A stretch of DNA of 38,520 nt from NCBI GenBank assembly GCA_902470905.1, contig CABRIC010000013.1, positions 1 through 38,520 of the forward strand. The letters are read 5' to 3'. A model generated the notes under the pieces. The model ran no database searches and was not told where the DNA came from. It worked only from the letters and a program-made list of their open reading frames with translations. The DNA comes from an uncultured Collinsella sp. (lineage in GTDB: Bacteria; Actinomycetota; Coriobacteriia; Coriobacteriales; Coriobacteriaceae). A program made the translations under genes and the position numbers. Shown here one piece after another: positions 17,152 through 25,520 of the stretch (its first letter is position 1; the number at the start of each line of letters is the position of its first letter).

Positions 17152-18567
17152 CTAGAGCGTCTGAAGCAGAGCGATGAGGAAGCGGATGCCCTGGAGGTAG
17201 GCGCGGCGGGTGATGCGCTCGTTGGTGCCGTGGACGCCGCGATCACACTCGTCGTCATCAACCACAAAGGCCGAGAAGCGAATGCACTCAGGGCAAATGT
17301 GCTGGTAGTTGGCAGCGTCGGTCGCACCGATCACGGTCGAGGGCACAATTGCCACCGGCTCGAATGATCCGTTTTCCTCCGTCCCCTTTGAATCACGGAA
17401 ATAGCGGGCGGCGATGGAGCGAACCGCCTCGAGGCCGGGACCACCGATGCGCGGGGACGGCGAGGGTTCGGAGCTGCCGGGGCCCAGCTCCACTTCGACA
17501 CGACCGGCAAGGTCCGCCCCGGCAACCGCCTCACGGCAGCGCGCCACAACGTCGGCCACGCTCGTGCCCTCGAGCATGCGGAAGTTGATGTTGGCCCACA
17601 TATCCTGCGGCATTACGTTGGCGCCGGTGCTGCCACCCTCGATCTGCGTGGGTGCGCAGGTGGTCGTCACCAGCGGATAGAGCTTCTTGCTGGCGAGGCA
17701 ATCGCGGACAATGGCGCCCCCGTTGGCGGCAATTTCATCCGCCGTGTAGAGCCCCAGCTCGACGAGCTGGGCGGCAAGCAAGTCGGTCACGCGCGTCGGC
17801 CACTCGATATCGCAGATTGTGGCGATAGCGCGGCTCAGCACCTCGAGCGATGTGCCGCCGTAGGGGTTAGATGAATGGCCACCCTCGCTCTTCGTCTTGA
17901 GCACGATATCGGCATAGCCCTTCTCGGCAAGGTCGGCATGCATGAGCCAACCCTCGCCCGCGCTGTACTCGGCAGTCGGAACGATGCGGTAGTCGCCCTC
18001 GTCGACCAGGTACTCAAGCTCAATGCCGCGCTCCTCGAGCGCGCGGCCGATGGCGCCTGCACCGTACTGCGTTGTCTCCTCGTCCTGGCCAAAGGCCAGG
18101 AGCAGCGTGCGCTCGTGCTGCCAGCCGTGCGCCAGCGCATACTCGACAGCCTCGAGAATGCCTGCGACCTGGTCCTTCATGTCGATCGCGCCGCGGCCCC
18201 AGATGTAGGTGTCGTCCACGTGCCCGCTAAAGGGGGCGTGCGTCCAGTCGGCCTCGGTACCCGGCACCACGGGAACCACATCCATGTGGCCCATGAGCAT
18301 AACGGGCTTAAGAGCCGGATCGCTGCCGCCAAGCGTCACCAACAGCGAGTGGTCGATCAGCTCGACCTCGCCCGCCGCAAACACGCGCGGCCAGGCCTGC
18401 TGCATATAGGCGCACAGGTCGTCGAAGGGCTGCCAGTCCACCGCCCCGGCATCCATGCTCGAGATGGTCGGAAACGACAGCACGCGGCCCAAGCGCTCGC
18501 ACGCGCCCGCCTCGTCTATATCGGCAAAATCGTCCTCATGCGTAAAGAAGCGCCAAACCTCGGCCAT
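17152..18567 (-). CDS. M20 family metallopeptidase (CPS1/PM20D1-like)
   Basis: 471-residue M20 zinc hydrolase resembling the carboxypeptidase S / PM20D1 group, which cleaves small peptides or N-acyl amino acids. Metal and catalytic motifs are visible: GHMDVVPV (His94, Asp96), GRGAIDMKDQ (Asp129), GQDEETT (Glu163/164). No signal peptide, so it is cytoplasmic. It follows the amino-acid ABC importer on the same strand after a 72-base gap holding a hairpin, which suggests breakdown of imported peptides or amino-acid derivatives. Residues about 394-402 (GTEENGSF region) are encoded by a copy of one arm of the palindrome at 15546-15611, inserted in frame between conserved segments. ATG at 18567 with AAAGGA upstream. 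Confidence 0.9.
   Translation of the reverse strand: MAEVWRFFTHEDDFADIDEAGACERLGRVLSFPTISSMDAGAVDWQPFDDLCAYMQQAWPRVFAAGEVELIDHSLLVTLGGSDPALKPVMLMGHMDVVPVVPGTEADWTHAPFSGHVDDTYIWGRGAIDMKDQVAGILEAVEYALAHGWQHERTLLLAFGQDEETTQYGAGAIGRALEERGIELEYLVDEGDYRIVPTAEYSAGEGWLMHADLAEKGYADIVLKTKSEGGHSSNPYGGTSLEVLSRAIATICDIEWPTRVTDLLAAQLVELGLYTADEIAANGGAIVRDCLASKKLYPLVTTTCAPTQIEGGSTGANVMPQDMWANINFRMLEGTSVADVVARCREAVAGADLAGRVEVELGPGSSEPSPSPRIGGPGLEAVRSIAARYFRDSKGTEENGSFEPVAIVPSTVIGATDAANYQHICPECIRFSAFVVDDDECDRGVHGTNERITRRAYLQGIRFLIALLQTL
17362..17386. repeat. Palindrome arm copied inside the M20 coding sequence
   Basis: 25 bases are identical to 15587-15611, the right arm of the long palindrome upstream of prmC. 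On the minus strand it encodes part of the peptide KGTEENGSF in the M20 peptidase without breaking the frame. The other arm and the loop are absent here. Confidence 0.85.
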
Positions 18568-18596
18568 GACATCCTTTCGATTGTGACGACAAAGGC

Positions 18597-18622
18597 CGCC
18601 CCACGGGAGCGGCCCTGCAACG
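18597..18622 (-). terminator. Hairpin between the ABC ATPase and M20 genes
   Basis: On the minus strand GGCCGC and GCGGCC pair around a CCCGTGG-containing loop and are followed by CTTTGT. The T-run is weak, so it is more likely a partial terminator or processing hairpin that lowers M20 expression relative to the importer. Confidence 0.5.
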
Positions 18623-18639
18623 CAAGCGTTTGCGGTCGG

Positions 18640-19425
18640 TTATTTGTCCTCGAGATAGCGAGAGAGGAACTCGCGAGTGCGCTGGTGTTTGGGGTTGCCG
18701 AAGAGCTCGGCCGGCGCGGCGTCCTCGAGCACCACGCCCTTGTCCATAAAGACCACGCGGTCGGACACGGTTCGGGCAAAGGCCATCTCGTGCGTGACGA
18801 CGACCATGGTCATGCCGTCGGCCGCAAGCTTGCGCATGACCTCGAGCACCTCGCCCACGATCTCGGGGTCGAGCGCGGAGGTCGGCTCGTCGAACAGCAT
18901 GATCTGCGGATTCATGCACAGGGCGCGCGCGATGGCCACGCGCTGCTTTTGGCCACCGGACAGGCGACCCACAGCGGCGTGCGCGAACTTTTCGAGCCCC
19001 ACACTCGTCAGATGCTTCATCGCGACCTTCTCGGCCTCGGCCTTGCTCATCTTTTTGAGCGTGACGGGCGCAAGCGTGCAGTTGTCGAGCACGTCCATGT
19101 TGTTGAACAGGTTAAAGCCCTGGAACACCATGCCGATGTCCTCGCGGAGTTTATTGATATTGCAGCGCTCGGCCGTAAGGTCCTGGCCGTGAAACCAGAT
19201 GTGGCCCGCGTCCGGGGTCTCGAGCAGGTTGAGGCAGCGCAGGAAGGTCGACTTGCCCGAGCCCGAGGCGCCGATAACGGTAACGACCTCGCCGGGGTTA
19301 ACGGACAGGTCGATGCCCTTGAGCACCTCGAGCGAGCCGAAGCTCTTGCGCAGGCCCTCGACGCGGATGAGCGGCTCATTGGTCTGTGCGGCGGCCGCGG
19401 TGCCGGTAGTGGCGGTATCTGCCAT
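18640..19425 (-). CDS. Polar amino-acid ABC transporter, ATP-binding protein
   Basis: 261-residue ATPase of the GlnQ/HisP type that powers amino-acid uptake. Walker A is GASGSGKST, the signature is LSGGQKQRVAIARAL, and Walker B is IMLFDEPTSALDPE, followed by the H-loop VVVTHEM. ATG at 19425 follows GAGGAG; the upstream extension of the frame overlaps the permease and lacks similarity. The first 18 residues are a low-complexity Thr/Ala stretch before the domain. It is the third gene of the importer operon, 22 bases after the permease. Confidence 0.94.
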   Translation of the reverse strand: MADTATTGTAAAAQTNEPLIRVEGLRKSFGSLEVLKGIDLSVNPGEVVTVIGASGSGKSTFLRCLNLLETPDAGHIWFHGQDLTAERCNINKLREDIGMVFQGFNLFNNMDVLDNCTLAPVTLKKMSKAEAEKVAMKHLTSVGLEKFAHAAVGRLSGGQKQRVAIARALCMNPQIMLFDEPTSALDPEIVGEVLEVMRKLAADGMTMVVVTHEMAFARTVSDRVVFMDKGVVLEDAAPAELFGNPKHQRTREFLSRYLEDK

Positions 19426-19447
19426 GATGATTCTCCTCGTCTTGAGC

Positions 19448-20596
19448 CTAGTTGGAGCTGGGCAGCGTTGCCGGGGCCTCGGCGCCGAGCTTTTTGCCAA
19501 AGGCCTCGAGCAGGCGGCTCGCCACGAGCGTCAGGATCAGGTAAACCACGAGCGCCACGCAGTAGACCTCCATCTGGCGGTAGTACACGCCGGCGACGGT
19601 GGTGGTGGCGTACATGAGGTCGAACACGCCGATGACCGAAAGCACCGACGAGTCCTTGATGTTGATGATGAGCTCGTTGGTGAGTGCGGGGATCGCGTTT
19701 TTAATACCCTGGGGGAACACGACCTTGCGCATGGCCTGCCACTGCGACAGACCCAGCGAGCGCGCCGCCTCGGCCTGGCCGGGGTCGATGGACTCGATAC
19801 CGCCACGCAGGACCTCCATCATGTAGGCGGTGGAGTTGAGCGAGATGGTGACGAGACCGGCGGTGAAGGTACTCCAAATCTGGTTGGCTTGGGCGGTCTC
19901 GAAGCCCATGCCGCGCAAAACGGTGAAGCCCGCGTAATAGATGAGCAGGCCCTGGACCATCATAGGCGTGCCGCGCACGATGGTGGAGTAGACGGTCGCA
20001 AAGCCGCGGCCGATGCTCTTAAAGAAGCGCACCAGGTCGTTATCCACGCGGTCGAACGTCTGAATACGCAGGAACACAAAGAGCAGCGCCAGGAAGAATG
20101 CGATGACAGTGCCGAAGGTGGCAAGCGCGATGGTGATCTCGATACCGCGAATGAAAAAGTCGCCGCTCTTGTAGGTCATGTAGACCAGGCTCGACAAAAA
20201 GTCGCTGGGGTTGGAATCCGAGACAATGCTCACCTGCACCAGATCGATAAACGACATGACGCAGCGGTCCACGAAAAAGATCGCCGCGATGGCGACCACG
20301 ACGTAGCTGCCCAGGCGCGCGCAGCGACGGAAGCGCTCGGATGCGAACGGCGACTTTTCGCGATAGTCGTTCCAGTGCATGAGTTTGGTGACGAGCGCCG
20401 CCGCCGACACGACGAGCCAGGCCCAAAGAATCGCCCAAAGGCAATCCTGGAAGATACCGGTGGGGGCCAAGAAGCTCAGCGGCGTGGGATTGCGCTGGCT
20501 AAACGCCAGGCCGAGCGCCGCGATGACGCTCGTGCCCAGGTACACATAACGGTGATCGGCCTTGATAAAGGAGGCCAGACGATTGATGGTTTTCAT
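19448..20596 (-). CDS. Polar amino-acid ABC transporter permease with N-terminal membrane extension
   Basis: 382-residue inner-membrane permease. The C-terminal part (about residues 145-375) is a normal HisM/GlnP-type domain, with the RGTPMMVQGLLIYY region and the coupling EAA-like loop EAARSLGLSQWQAMRKVVFPQ. The first 140 residues are extra and include about three additional membrane segments (around 19-33, 50-68 and 95-120); ordinary permeases of this class are 215-250 residues. ATG at 20596 is preceded by GGGAGG. It lies 9 bases after the binding-protein gene. Confidence 0.92.
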   Translation of the reverse strand: MKTINRLASFIKADHRYVYLGTSVIAALGLAFSQRNPTPLSFLAPTGIFQDCLWAILWAWLVVSAAALVTKLMHWNDYREKSPFASERFRRCARLGSYVVVAIAAIFFVDRCVMSFIDLVQVSIVSDSNPSDFLSSLVYMTYKSGDFFIRGIEITIALATFGTVIAFFLALLFVFLRIQTFDRVDNDLVRFFKSIGRGFATVYSTIVRGTPMMVQGLLIYYAGFTVLRGMGFETAQANQIWSTFTAGLVTISLNSTAYMMEVLRGGIESIDPGQAEAARSLGLSQWQAMRKVVFPQGIKNAIPALTNELIINIKDSSVLSVIGVFDLMYATTTVAGVYYRQMEVYCVALVVYLILTLVASRLLEAFGKKLGAEAPATLPSSN

Positions 20597-20605
20597 GCTG
20601 CCTCC

Positions 20606-21532
20606 CTATGCCGGCTGACGGTCGAGGCACGCGTCCCACATTTGGTCGCGTTCCTCTTGGCTAATGCCCTTGAGTGTCTTGTCGATGAGCTTAAGCAGCT
20701 TATCCGAGCCCTTGCGGCAGCCGACGTTTGCCGTGACCTCCTGCTTAAAGCCCTCGCCCTCGGCAAATTGAATCGGCACGATACCCGGGTTTTGGGCCAT
20801 ATAGCCCTTCTCGTTCTCGGTGTTGTAGGTCACGGCGTCGCACGTGCCCTGCAGCAGATTCGAGAACACCGTGGGGACGGAGTCGACCGGGTTCTTGTGC
20901 ACAACGCCCGGGATCTCGTCGATGACGGTGTCGAGCATGGTGTCCTTTTGGCCGAGTACCGTGGCACCGCTAAAGTCGCTGAGCTTGGTCGCGTTTTGGT
21001 AGGGCGAGCCCTCTTTTACGAACAGGCCAAAGTAGCCAATGAAGTACGGATCGGAAAAGCCGACGGACTCCTCGCGCTCGGGCGTGGTGCTCATGCCGGC
21101 AATAATGAGGTCGATCTGGCCGTTGTTGAGCGAATCGATGAGGCCCGAGAAGCTCTGCTTGACGGCAACGGGCTCGCCGCCAAGGGCCTTGCAGACGATC
21201 TTTGCGATCTGAACATCGTAGCCATCGGCATAGGCGCCCTGCACGTTATCGATGGGGATGGTGAACTCGCTGGCCTCGGAGACCTGCCAGTTGTACGGGG
21301 CGTAAGCCGCCTCCATGCCAATGCGGATCTTGTCCTTGCCGATCACGGAATCGGACAGGTCGTCGCGACCGCCGCCCGTCGTGGGCTGAACCACCTTGAG
21401 CGTGGACGGGCGCTGGCAGCCGGCAAGTGCGCCGGCGACGACAGAAGCGCTCGCAGCGAGAGCGCTACCCAAAAAGATGCGACGGCTGCATATCGGCTGC
21501 GGATGCGCGTCGCGTTGATGGGGAGAATGCAT
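20606..21532 (-). CDS. Amino-acid ABC transporter substrate-binding lipoprotein
   Basis: 308-residue extracytoplasmic solute-binding protein (family 3, SBP_bac_3). The N-terminus carries SRRIFLG, which matches the twin-arginine motif, then a hydrophobic stretch ending in the lipobox LAGC, so it is probably a lipid-anchored, possibly Tat-exported protein. The domain shows IRIGMEAAYAPYNW, GYDVQIAKIVCKALG and DLIIAGMSTTPERE, typical of polar amino-acid binding proteins. ATG at 21532 follows AGGGAAGG; the open frame extends 72 codons further without similarity and was rejected. First gene of the importer operon. The ligand cannot be predicted. Confidence 0.92.
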   Translation of the reverse strand: MHSPHQRDAHPQPICSRRIFLGSALAASASVVAGALAGCQRPSTLKVVQPTTGGGRDDLSDSVIGKDKIRIGMEAAYAPYNWQVSEASEFTIPIDNVQGAYADGYDVQIAKIVCKALGGEPVAVKQSFSGLIDSLNNGQIDLIIAGMSTTPEREESVGFSDPYFIGYFGLFVKEGSPYQNATKLSDFSGATVLGQKDTMLDTVIDEIPGVVHKNPVDSVPTVFSNLLQGTCDAVTYNTENEKGYMAQNPGIVPIQFAEGEGFKQEVTANVGCRKGSDKLLKLIDKTLKGISQEERDQMWDACLDRQPA

Positions 21533-21663
21533 AATCTGCCTTCCCTGTTGAATCGTATGCTGACGACTTAACAGGATACGCCAGCGACCAGCAGCGCAGC
21601 ATAAGCTCGAAAAATTAATAGACACACGGTAGTCATTGGGAACGTCGATGTTTTGACAATGCC

Positions 21664-21809
21664 AGCGAGCGCCACCCAGAGCGAACAAGTTGGCATGAAA
21701 AAGGCACGGCATAGACCTTCTGGTCATGCCGTGCCTTTTGAATGACAAATTGTCGCTCTGGGTGGTGCGCAGCGTCGACCGGTCCGCCGTTCGTCAGAAC
21801 GGCGGAACC
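21664..21809. repeat. Structured repeat element, copy C
   Basis: The most divergent intact copy. The outer stem (21669-21683 with 21754-21768, including a G-T wobble) keeps the bulged A. The inner stem is ACAA (21685-21688) with TTGT (21750-21753), where the other copies have GCAA/TTGC. TGGCAT (21691-21696) pairs with ATGACA (21742-21747) with one mismatch. The central hairpin (21701-21737) has a TTCT loop, and the 3' hairpin covers 21781-21809. It ends 1 nt from the stop codon of the minus-strand epimerase gene (21811-21813). Confidence 0.7.
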
Positions 21810-21810
21810 T

Positions 21811-22704
21811 CTAGAGCAAGGTGACGCTAAAGCTGCGGACGTCCGTCTCGCCCGGCGCCAGCGTAATGGTGTTGACCTTGTGCTCAAAGACGTCGTCCTC
21901 GGTGTCCATGGTGGTGTGACCGGTCCAGGGCTCGAGCGCCACAAACGGGGCGTCGTTGGCGGCAGACCACACGCCGATGTACTTAAAGCCCTCAAAGTCG
22001 ATCTTGACGCCATGGCCCGACTTGCGGCCGCGCAGCGTGAGCGTGGAGCCCGGAGTATCGGTGAACATGATGGCGTCGTTATCGAAGCTACGGTGCGTGA
22101 TGGGCAGCACGTCAGAGTTATCGGGAGCCTTGTAGCTACCCTCGAACGTCATGAGGCCATCGGGCGTGATGATGGGGGCCTCGTTGGTCCAAGCCTCGGT
22201 AAATGCCAGCTCGTAATCCTCGAACGCCTCGTCCTCGGCACCGGGAGCAGGTACGTTAAATGCGGGGTGGCCGCCCACCGAGAACGGCAGGTCCACGTCG
22301 CCGGTATTGGTGACGGCAAAGGTCTGCGTGAGGGTGGCGTCGCCGGTCAGGGCATAGGTCATGTTGAGCTTAAAGTGGAACGGAAAGGCCTTGAGCGACT
22401 CGGGCGTGTCGGTGATCTCGTACGTTACCGAGGAGCCGTCCTCCGAAACCTCGACCAGCTTGTGCTCGACGATGCGCGCGAGGCCGTGGCGCGGCATCTC
22501 GCAGGTGCCAGCCGCAGACGTCGCCGTGTTGTTGCGCAGTGAGCCCACGATGGGGAACAGGATGGGCGCATGCTTGCCCCAAAAGGCGGGGTCACCCTGC
22601 CACAGATACTCGTTGCCGTTGAGGGCAAGGCTCGTGAGCTGGGCGCCCATGGAATCGATGGCCGCGGTGAGGCCGCCGCGCTTGATGGTAGTGACGGTAG
22701 ACAT
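21811..22704 (-). CDS. Aldose 1-epimerase family protein
   Basis: 297-residue galactose-mutarotase-like protein, probably cytoplasmic. It shows the family pattern of this subgroup: GGLTAAIDSMGAQLTSL at the start, then YLWQGDPAFWGKHAPILFPIVG, the active-site region MPRHGLAR (His), NTGDVDLPFSVGGHPAFN (second His) and the C-terminal ALEPWTGH. The group is close to LacX and to hexose-6-phosphate epimerases; the sugar is not predictable. ATG at 22704 follows GGAGGAAG, better than an in-frame start eight codons upstream. Structured element C begins at its stop codon. Confidence 0.88.
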   Translation of the reverse strand: MSTVTTIKRGGLTAAIDSMGAQLTSLALNGNEYLWQGDPAFWGKHAPILFPIVGSLRNNTATSAAGTCEMPRHGLARIVEHKLVEVSEDGSSVTYEITDTPESLKAFPFHFKLNMTYALTGDATLTQTFAVTNTGDVDLPFSVGGHPAFNVPAPGAEDEAFEDYELAFTEAWTNEAPIITPDGLMTFEGSYKAPDNSDVLPITHRSFDNDAIMFTDTPGSTLTLRGRKSGHGVKIDFEGFKYIGVWSAANDAPFVALEPWTGHTTMDTEDDVFEHKVNTITLAPGETDVRSFSVTLL

Positions 22705-22724
22705 GCTACTTCCTCCAAAAGTAA

Positions 22725-22746
22725 ACAATAGTGTCGAGGGCTATTG
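22725..22746. other. Small hairpin upstream of the epimerase gene
   Basis: CAATAG (22726-22731) and CTATTG (22741-22746) pair around a 9-base loop and, on the minus strand, are followed by TTTACTTTT. It lies between the membrane-anchored protein gene and the epimerase ribosome-binding site, and may be a weak terminator. Confidence 0.35.
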
Positions 22747-22812
22747 TCCCACTCTTGGCGGCGGGACGGCAGGCGATTATTGAGTAGCCATAGCGGAATG
22801 AGCGGCGGGCGC

Positions 22813-23682
22813 CTACTGGGTATCCACGTAAAGGTCGAACCCGCCCTGCGGTGTAGTGTCGACCGTGTCGAGCGCCTGTGAGTTAAAGCTCACGGGGACC
22901 ATGCGCTTTGAGGCACGGAAGCGCGTACCGTCGGTGGCGACGGGCGGTTCATCGACGGTGAGCTCGTAGTCGCCGGGCTTAAGCTCGATGCCGTCACCAG
23001 CGGAATTGACGTATTGATACTCGTCAATCGTCTGCCCTTTGAGCGTGCGCCCCACGATGTGGATGAGCATTTGGCTGTCGCCGCGCGCGGTGTCCCACGT
23101 CGCGCCGTCCTTGACCTCGACCGACACATGTACCGAGCGCGTGCGGCCGAGCGATTGCTCGATAGACATCTCGACCTTGGCGGCGTCTTTTCGCTGTTGT
23201 TCAACATGGCTCCAGACGTTTCCAATTACCGAGCATGCGATAACGCCGGCCATGAAGGCGATAAGGATGGGGCCAAGCAGAGAGCGACGTCCTGCATCTT
23301 CCTCGCGAGACAGATTGGGGCGACGTGTGGGCGCGGGCGCCTGGGCACCCTGCGAGGGCACGTCGAGAATACTGAAGGATGCCGTGCTGTCGGGATCGAT
23401 GGTGTGACGCGGCTGCGGGGTCTTTGCCGGCGAGATCGACATGTCGGCTGGCTCGCCGAGCGTGGCCGTAGCGTCGGCCTTGGCCTCGTCTGCCTCGGCC
23501 TGGGCCCAGGCCTGTTCAAAGGTTAGGGGCTCGGCGGAGTCGGAGGCAGCGTCCGAGTCGGCGGCGACGTCGTTGCCGGCCTCGTCCTCGTCGCTCGACA
23601 CGTCACGCGGCGTGGACTCGTCCCACCCCTCGTCCGGAGCCTCACCCTCGCTATACCACCATTCAAAGTTATCGATATCCAT
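22813..23682 (-). CDS. Single-pass membrane protein of unknown function
   Basis: 289 residues; no family recognised. The first 130 residues are acidic and low-complexity (Asp/Glu/Ala/Ser-rich, starting MDIDNFEWWYSEGE), as in cytoplasmic disordered tails. A membrane segment lies at about 137-155. The extracytoplasmic C-terminal part (about 160-289) is mostly beta-like, with DYELTVDEPPVATDGTRFRAS resembling domains that handle or present peptides, but no catalytic motif is clear. This layout is typical of many actinobacterial cell-envelope proteins. ATG at 23682 has AGGGG eight bases upstream. A divergent MFS gene starts 260 bases away. Confidence 0.7.
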   Translation of the reverse strand: MDIDNFEWWYSEGEAPDEGWDESTPRDVSSDEDEAGNDVAADSDAASDSAEPLTFEQAWAQAEADEAKADATATLGEPADMSISPAKTPQPRHTIDPDSTASFSILDVPSQGAQAPAPTRRPNLSREEDAGRRSLLGPILIAFMAGVIACSVIGNVWSHVEQQRKDAAKVEMSIEQSLGRTRSVHVSVEVKDGATWDTARGDSQMLIHIVGRTLKGQTIDEYQYVNSAGDGIELKPGDYELTVDEPPVATDGTRFRASKRMVPVSFNSQALDTVDTTPQGGFDLYVDTQ

Positions 23683-23769
23683 ACGGGGCGCCCCTTAGGC
23701 CTCGCAAATAAACACTCGCTAGTCTTATACCCCCAGACGGCACGGCGGCTCGCCGGCACAGATAGGAAA

Positions 23770-23830
23770 ACCATCACAACATTCGACGCTTTTCCTCGTT
23801 TTTGAGATTTTCATCGAATGTTGTGACGGT
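23770..23830. repeat. 17-bp-arm hairpin in a divergent intergenic region
   Basis: Arms 23770-23786 and 23814-23830 pair with one mismatch around a 27-base loop. It is directly followed, after 20 bases, by a copy of the 33-nt palindrome, in the gap between two divergent genes. Confidence 0.6.
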
Positions 23831-23850
23831 TTGGGCGGCAGCCACGCCGC

Positions 23851-23885
23851 GAATGTGACAAAGAGACTGTCCCTTTGTCACATTC
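23851..23885. repeat. 33-nt palindrome family, copy upstream of MFS gene
   Basis: GAATGTGACAAAG (23851-23863) and CTTTGTCACATTC (23873-23885) form a perfect 13-bp stem. One base of the usual GGG/CCC inner stem has changed to A. It lies 56 bases before the MFS start codon. Confidence 0.75.
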
Positions 23886-23941
23886 TGTTAGAGTTGCAGG
23901 GATTGAATCCCGCTTATTCATGCGACATTGGAGTGACAACC

Positions 23942-25195
23942 TTGACCGCCGCAACCACGCCAAAAAGTAAGTCAACCGCCGCCGCGCTCTCCCCCGCGCG
24001 CACCAAGCTCTGCCTGGCGTTGCTCGTGTTGTTAGGCTTTTCGCTCGGCTGCTCCGAGTTCGTGGTCATCGGCATCGAAAGTGACTTGGCGACGGAACTC
24101 GGCGTATCGCTTGCCACCGCAGGCCAACTTATTAGCGTGTTCGCACTGATCTACGCTATCTCGACGCCGGTGCTCGCGCTCAGCACGGGGCGTTTTCGCC
24201 GCTACCAGCTGCTCGTGTGCTACAGCATCGTCTTTGTGCTCGGCAACCTGGTCATGGCGTTGGCGCCCAACTTCCAGGTGCTGTTCATCTCGCGCATCAT
24301 CCTGGGCTCCGTCTCGGGCGCACTGCTCGCCGTGAGCGTGACGTACATCCCTGAGCTGCTATCCCCGCAGCAAACCTCACTTGCCATCTCGGTCGTGTAC
24401 GGCGCGTTTTCCGTGGCGATGGTCTTTGTAACCTCGATTGGCAAGTTTGTGGCCGACACACTCGATTGGCACGTGGCCATGTACGGCACGCTGACCTTTG
24501 CCGTTTTGATCTGTAGCGCGCTCGTGGCGTTTATGCCTCGCGCCGGGCAGACCGATGAGCCCGCCACCTTCCGCGAGCAGGCGGGGCTACTACGCGAGCC
24601 GAGTATCATCACCGGCATGCTCATCTTCTTGTTTGGCGTGGGCTCGGTCTACGTATTCTACGGCTACGTGACGCCTTATCTGGAGCAGGTGCTGGGCATG
24701 GATACCGTTCAGGCGAGCACCACACTTATGGCCTATGGCGTGTTCTGCCTGATCTCGAACATCCTGGGCGGATGGATCGATGCGCGTTTTGGCATGAAGG
24801 CGCTGCTGGTTACGTTTGTGCTGCAGGCGGCGGCACTGCTCGGGCTGTTTGCCGTGGGCGCCGCCATGCCGCTCGCGCTGGTCTTTGTCTTTAGCCTGGC
24901 GATGCTCATGTACCTGTTCTCGGTCTCATGCATCACGCACTTTATGGACGTGGCACGCAGCCGCCATCCCAAGTCGATGGTACTCGCAAGTTCGGTTGAG
25001 CCCATGGCGTTTAACGTCGGCATTTCGTTTGGCACCGCAGTGGGCGGCGCCGTGGTAAGCAGCGTTGGCATTGCATATGTAGGCGCAGTGGGTGCCGCGT
25101 TCTCGCTTGTGGCCTGGGTGCTTACGCTGGTGACGATCAAGCTGGCGCGCTGGGAGCGCCGTCGTCAATCAGCACGGCCCCAGATGCAGGCATAG
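23942..25195 (+). CDS. MFS transporter (DHA1, AraJ-like)
   Basis: 417-residue major facilitator with about 12 membrane segments, of the DHA1 drug/sugar efflux type. The first helix pair shows the SEFVVIGIESDLATELGVS then TAGQLISVFALIYAISTPVLA arrangement common to AraJ-like proteins, and the conserved loop 2-3 is LSTGRFRRYQLL. The chosen start is TTG at 23942, eight bases after GGAG; an in-frame GTG at 23933 lies on top of that site, and the upstream ATG would read through a palindrome. A terminator follows at 25359. The substrate is unknown. Confidence 0.88.
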   Translation: MTAATTPKSKSTAAALSPARTKLCLALLVLLGFSLGCSEFVVIGIESDLATELGVSLATAGQLISVFALIYAISTPVLALSTGRFRRYQLLVCYSIVFVLGNLVMALAPNFQVLFISRIILGSVSGALLAVSVTYIPELLSPQQTSLAISVVYGAFSVAMVFVTSIGKFVADTLDWHVAMYGTLTFAVLICSALVAFMPRAGQTDEPATFREQAGLLREPSIITGMLIFLFGVGSVYVFYGYVTPYLEQVLGMDTVQASTTLMAYGVFCLISNILGGWIDARFGMKALLVTFVLQAAALLGLFAVGAAMPLALVFVFSLAMLMYLFSVSCITHFMDVARSRHPKSMVLASSVEPMAFNVGISFGTAVGGAVVSSVGIAYVGAVGAAFSLVAWVLTLVTIKLARWERRRQSARPQMQA

Positions 25196-25282
25196 GGGCG
25201 AATATAGCCCAAGGTGGCGAGCAACCGGTGAAAACCGTCCCATACGAGTAGTGTTTATCCGCCTGCAAGCTCCGGCAGTGCA

Positions 25283-25342
25283 ATTTCGTGTATTTCAGAT
25301 ACATGCTTTTCTACTATTTCGTGTATTTCAAGTACACGAAAT
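25283..25342. promoter_or_regulatory. Two tandem palindromic boxes
   Basis: ATTTCGTGTA (25316-25325) and TACACGAAAT (25333-25342) form a perfect 10-bp inverted repeat. About 33 bases upstream the same left half, followed by TTTCA, is repeated with a degenerate right half (ATACAT). The pair resembles binding sites for a dimeric regulator, but no start site follows directly and they sit before the MFS terminator. Confidence 0.4.
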
Positions 25343-25358
25343 GCGCGTGGGGTAACTC

Positions 25359-25395
25359 AAAGGCGGCGCCAGTTCATTGTCTGCCGCCGCCTTTT
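25359..25395 (+). terminator. Terminator after the MFS gene
   Basis: AAAGGCGGCG (25359-25368) pairs with CGCCGCCTTT (25385-25394), a 10-bp GC-rich stem ending in TTTT on the plus strand. It can also work on the minus strand, where the stem is preceded by AAAA. Confidence 0.75.
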
Positions 25396-25423
25396 ATACC
25401 GGATTTATAGATATGTGGGGCGT

Positions 25424-25513
25424 TTACTCCATACCCAGCAGCTCGCGCATCTGAGTTGCGTAGTTAGATGCCATGTTGCCGTAGACAATCTGCACGCCGC
25501 CGTTAACATGCAC
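25424..25513 (-). pseudogene. 3' remnant of a gene, possibly a PTS component
   Basis: A minus-strand stretch of about 30 codons ends in TAA at 25424-25426 and reads like a real protein C-terminus (VNGGVQIVYGNMASNYATQ, then MRELLGME), with codon use like the neighbours. Upstream of it the frame runs into a terminator-like hairpin and the acyltransferase gene, so the rest has been lost. The pattern is reminiscent of the C-terminal end of PTS EIIB-type domains, but this is a weak recognition. Confidence 0.4.
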
Positions 25514-25520
25514 ATGAGCC

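Noticed and set aside
20597..21748. 72-codon N-terminal extension of the binding protein
   Set aside because: It places the signal peptide internally; the ATG at 21532 has a good ribosome-binding site and puts the signal at the N-terminus.
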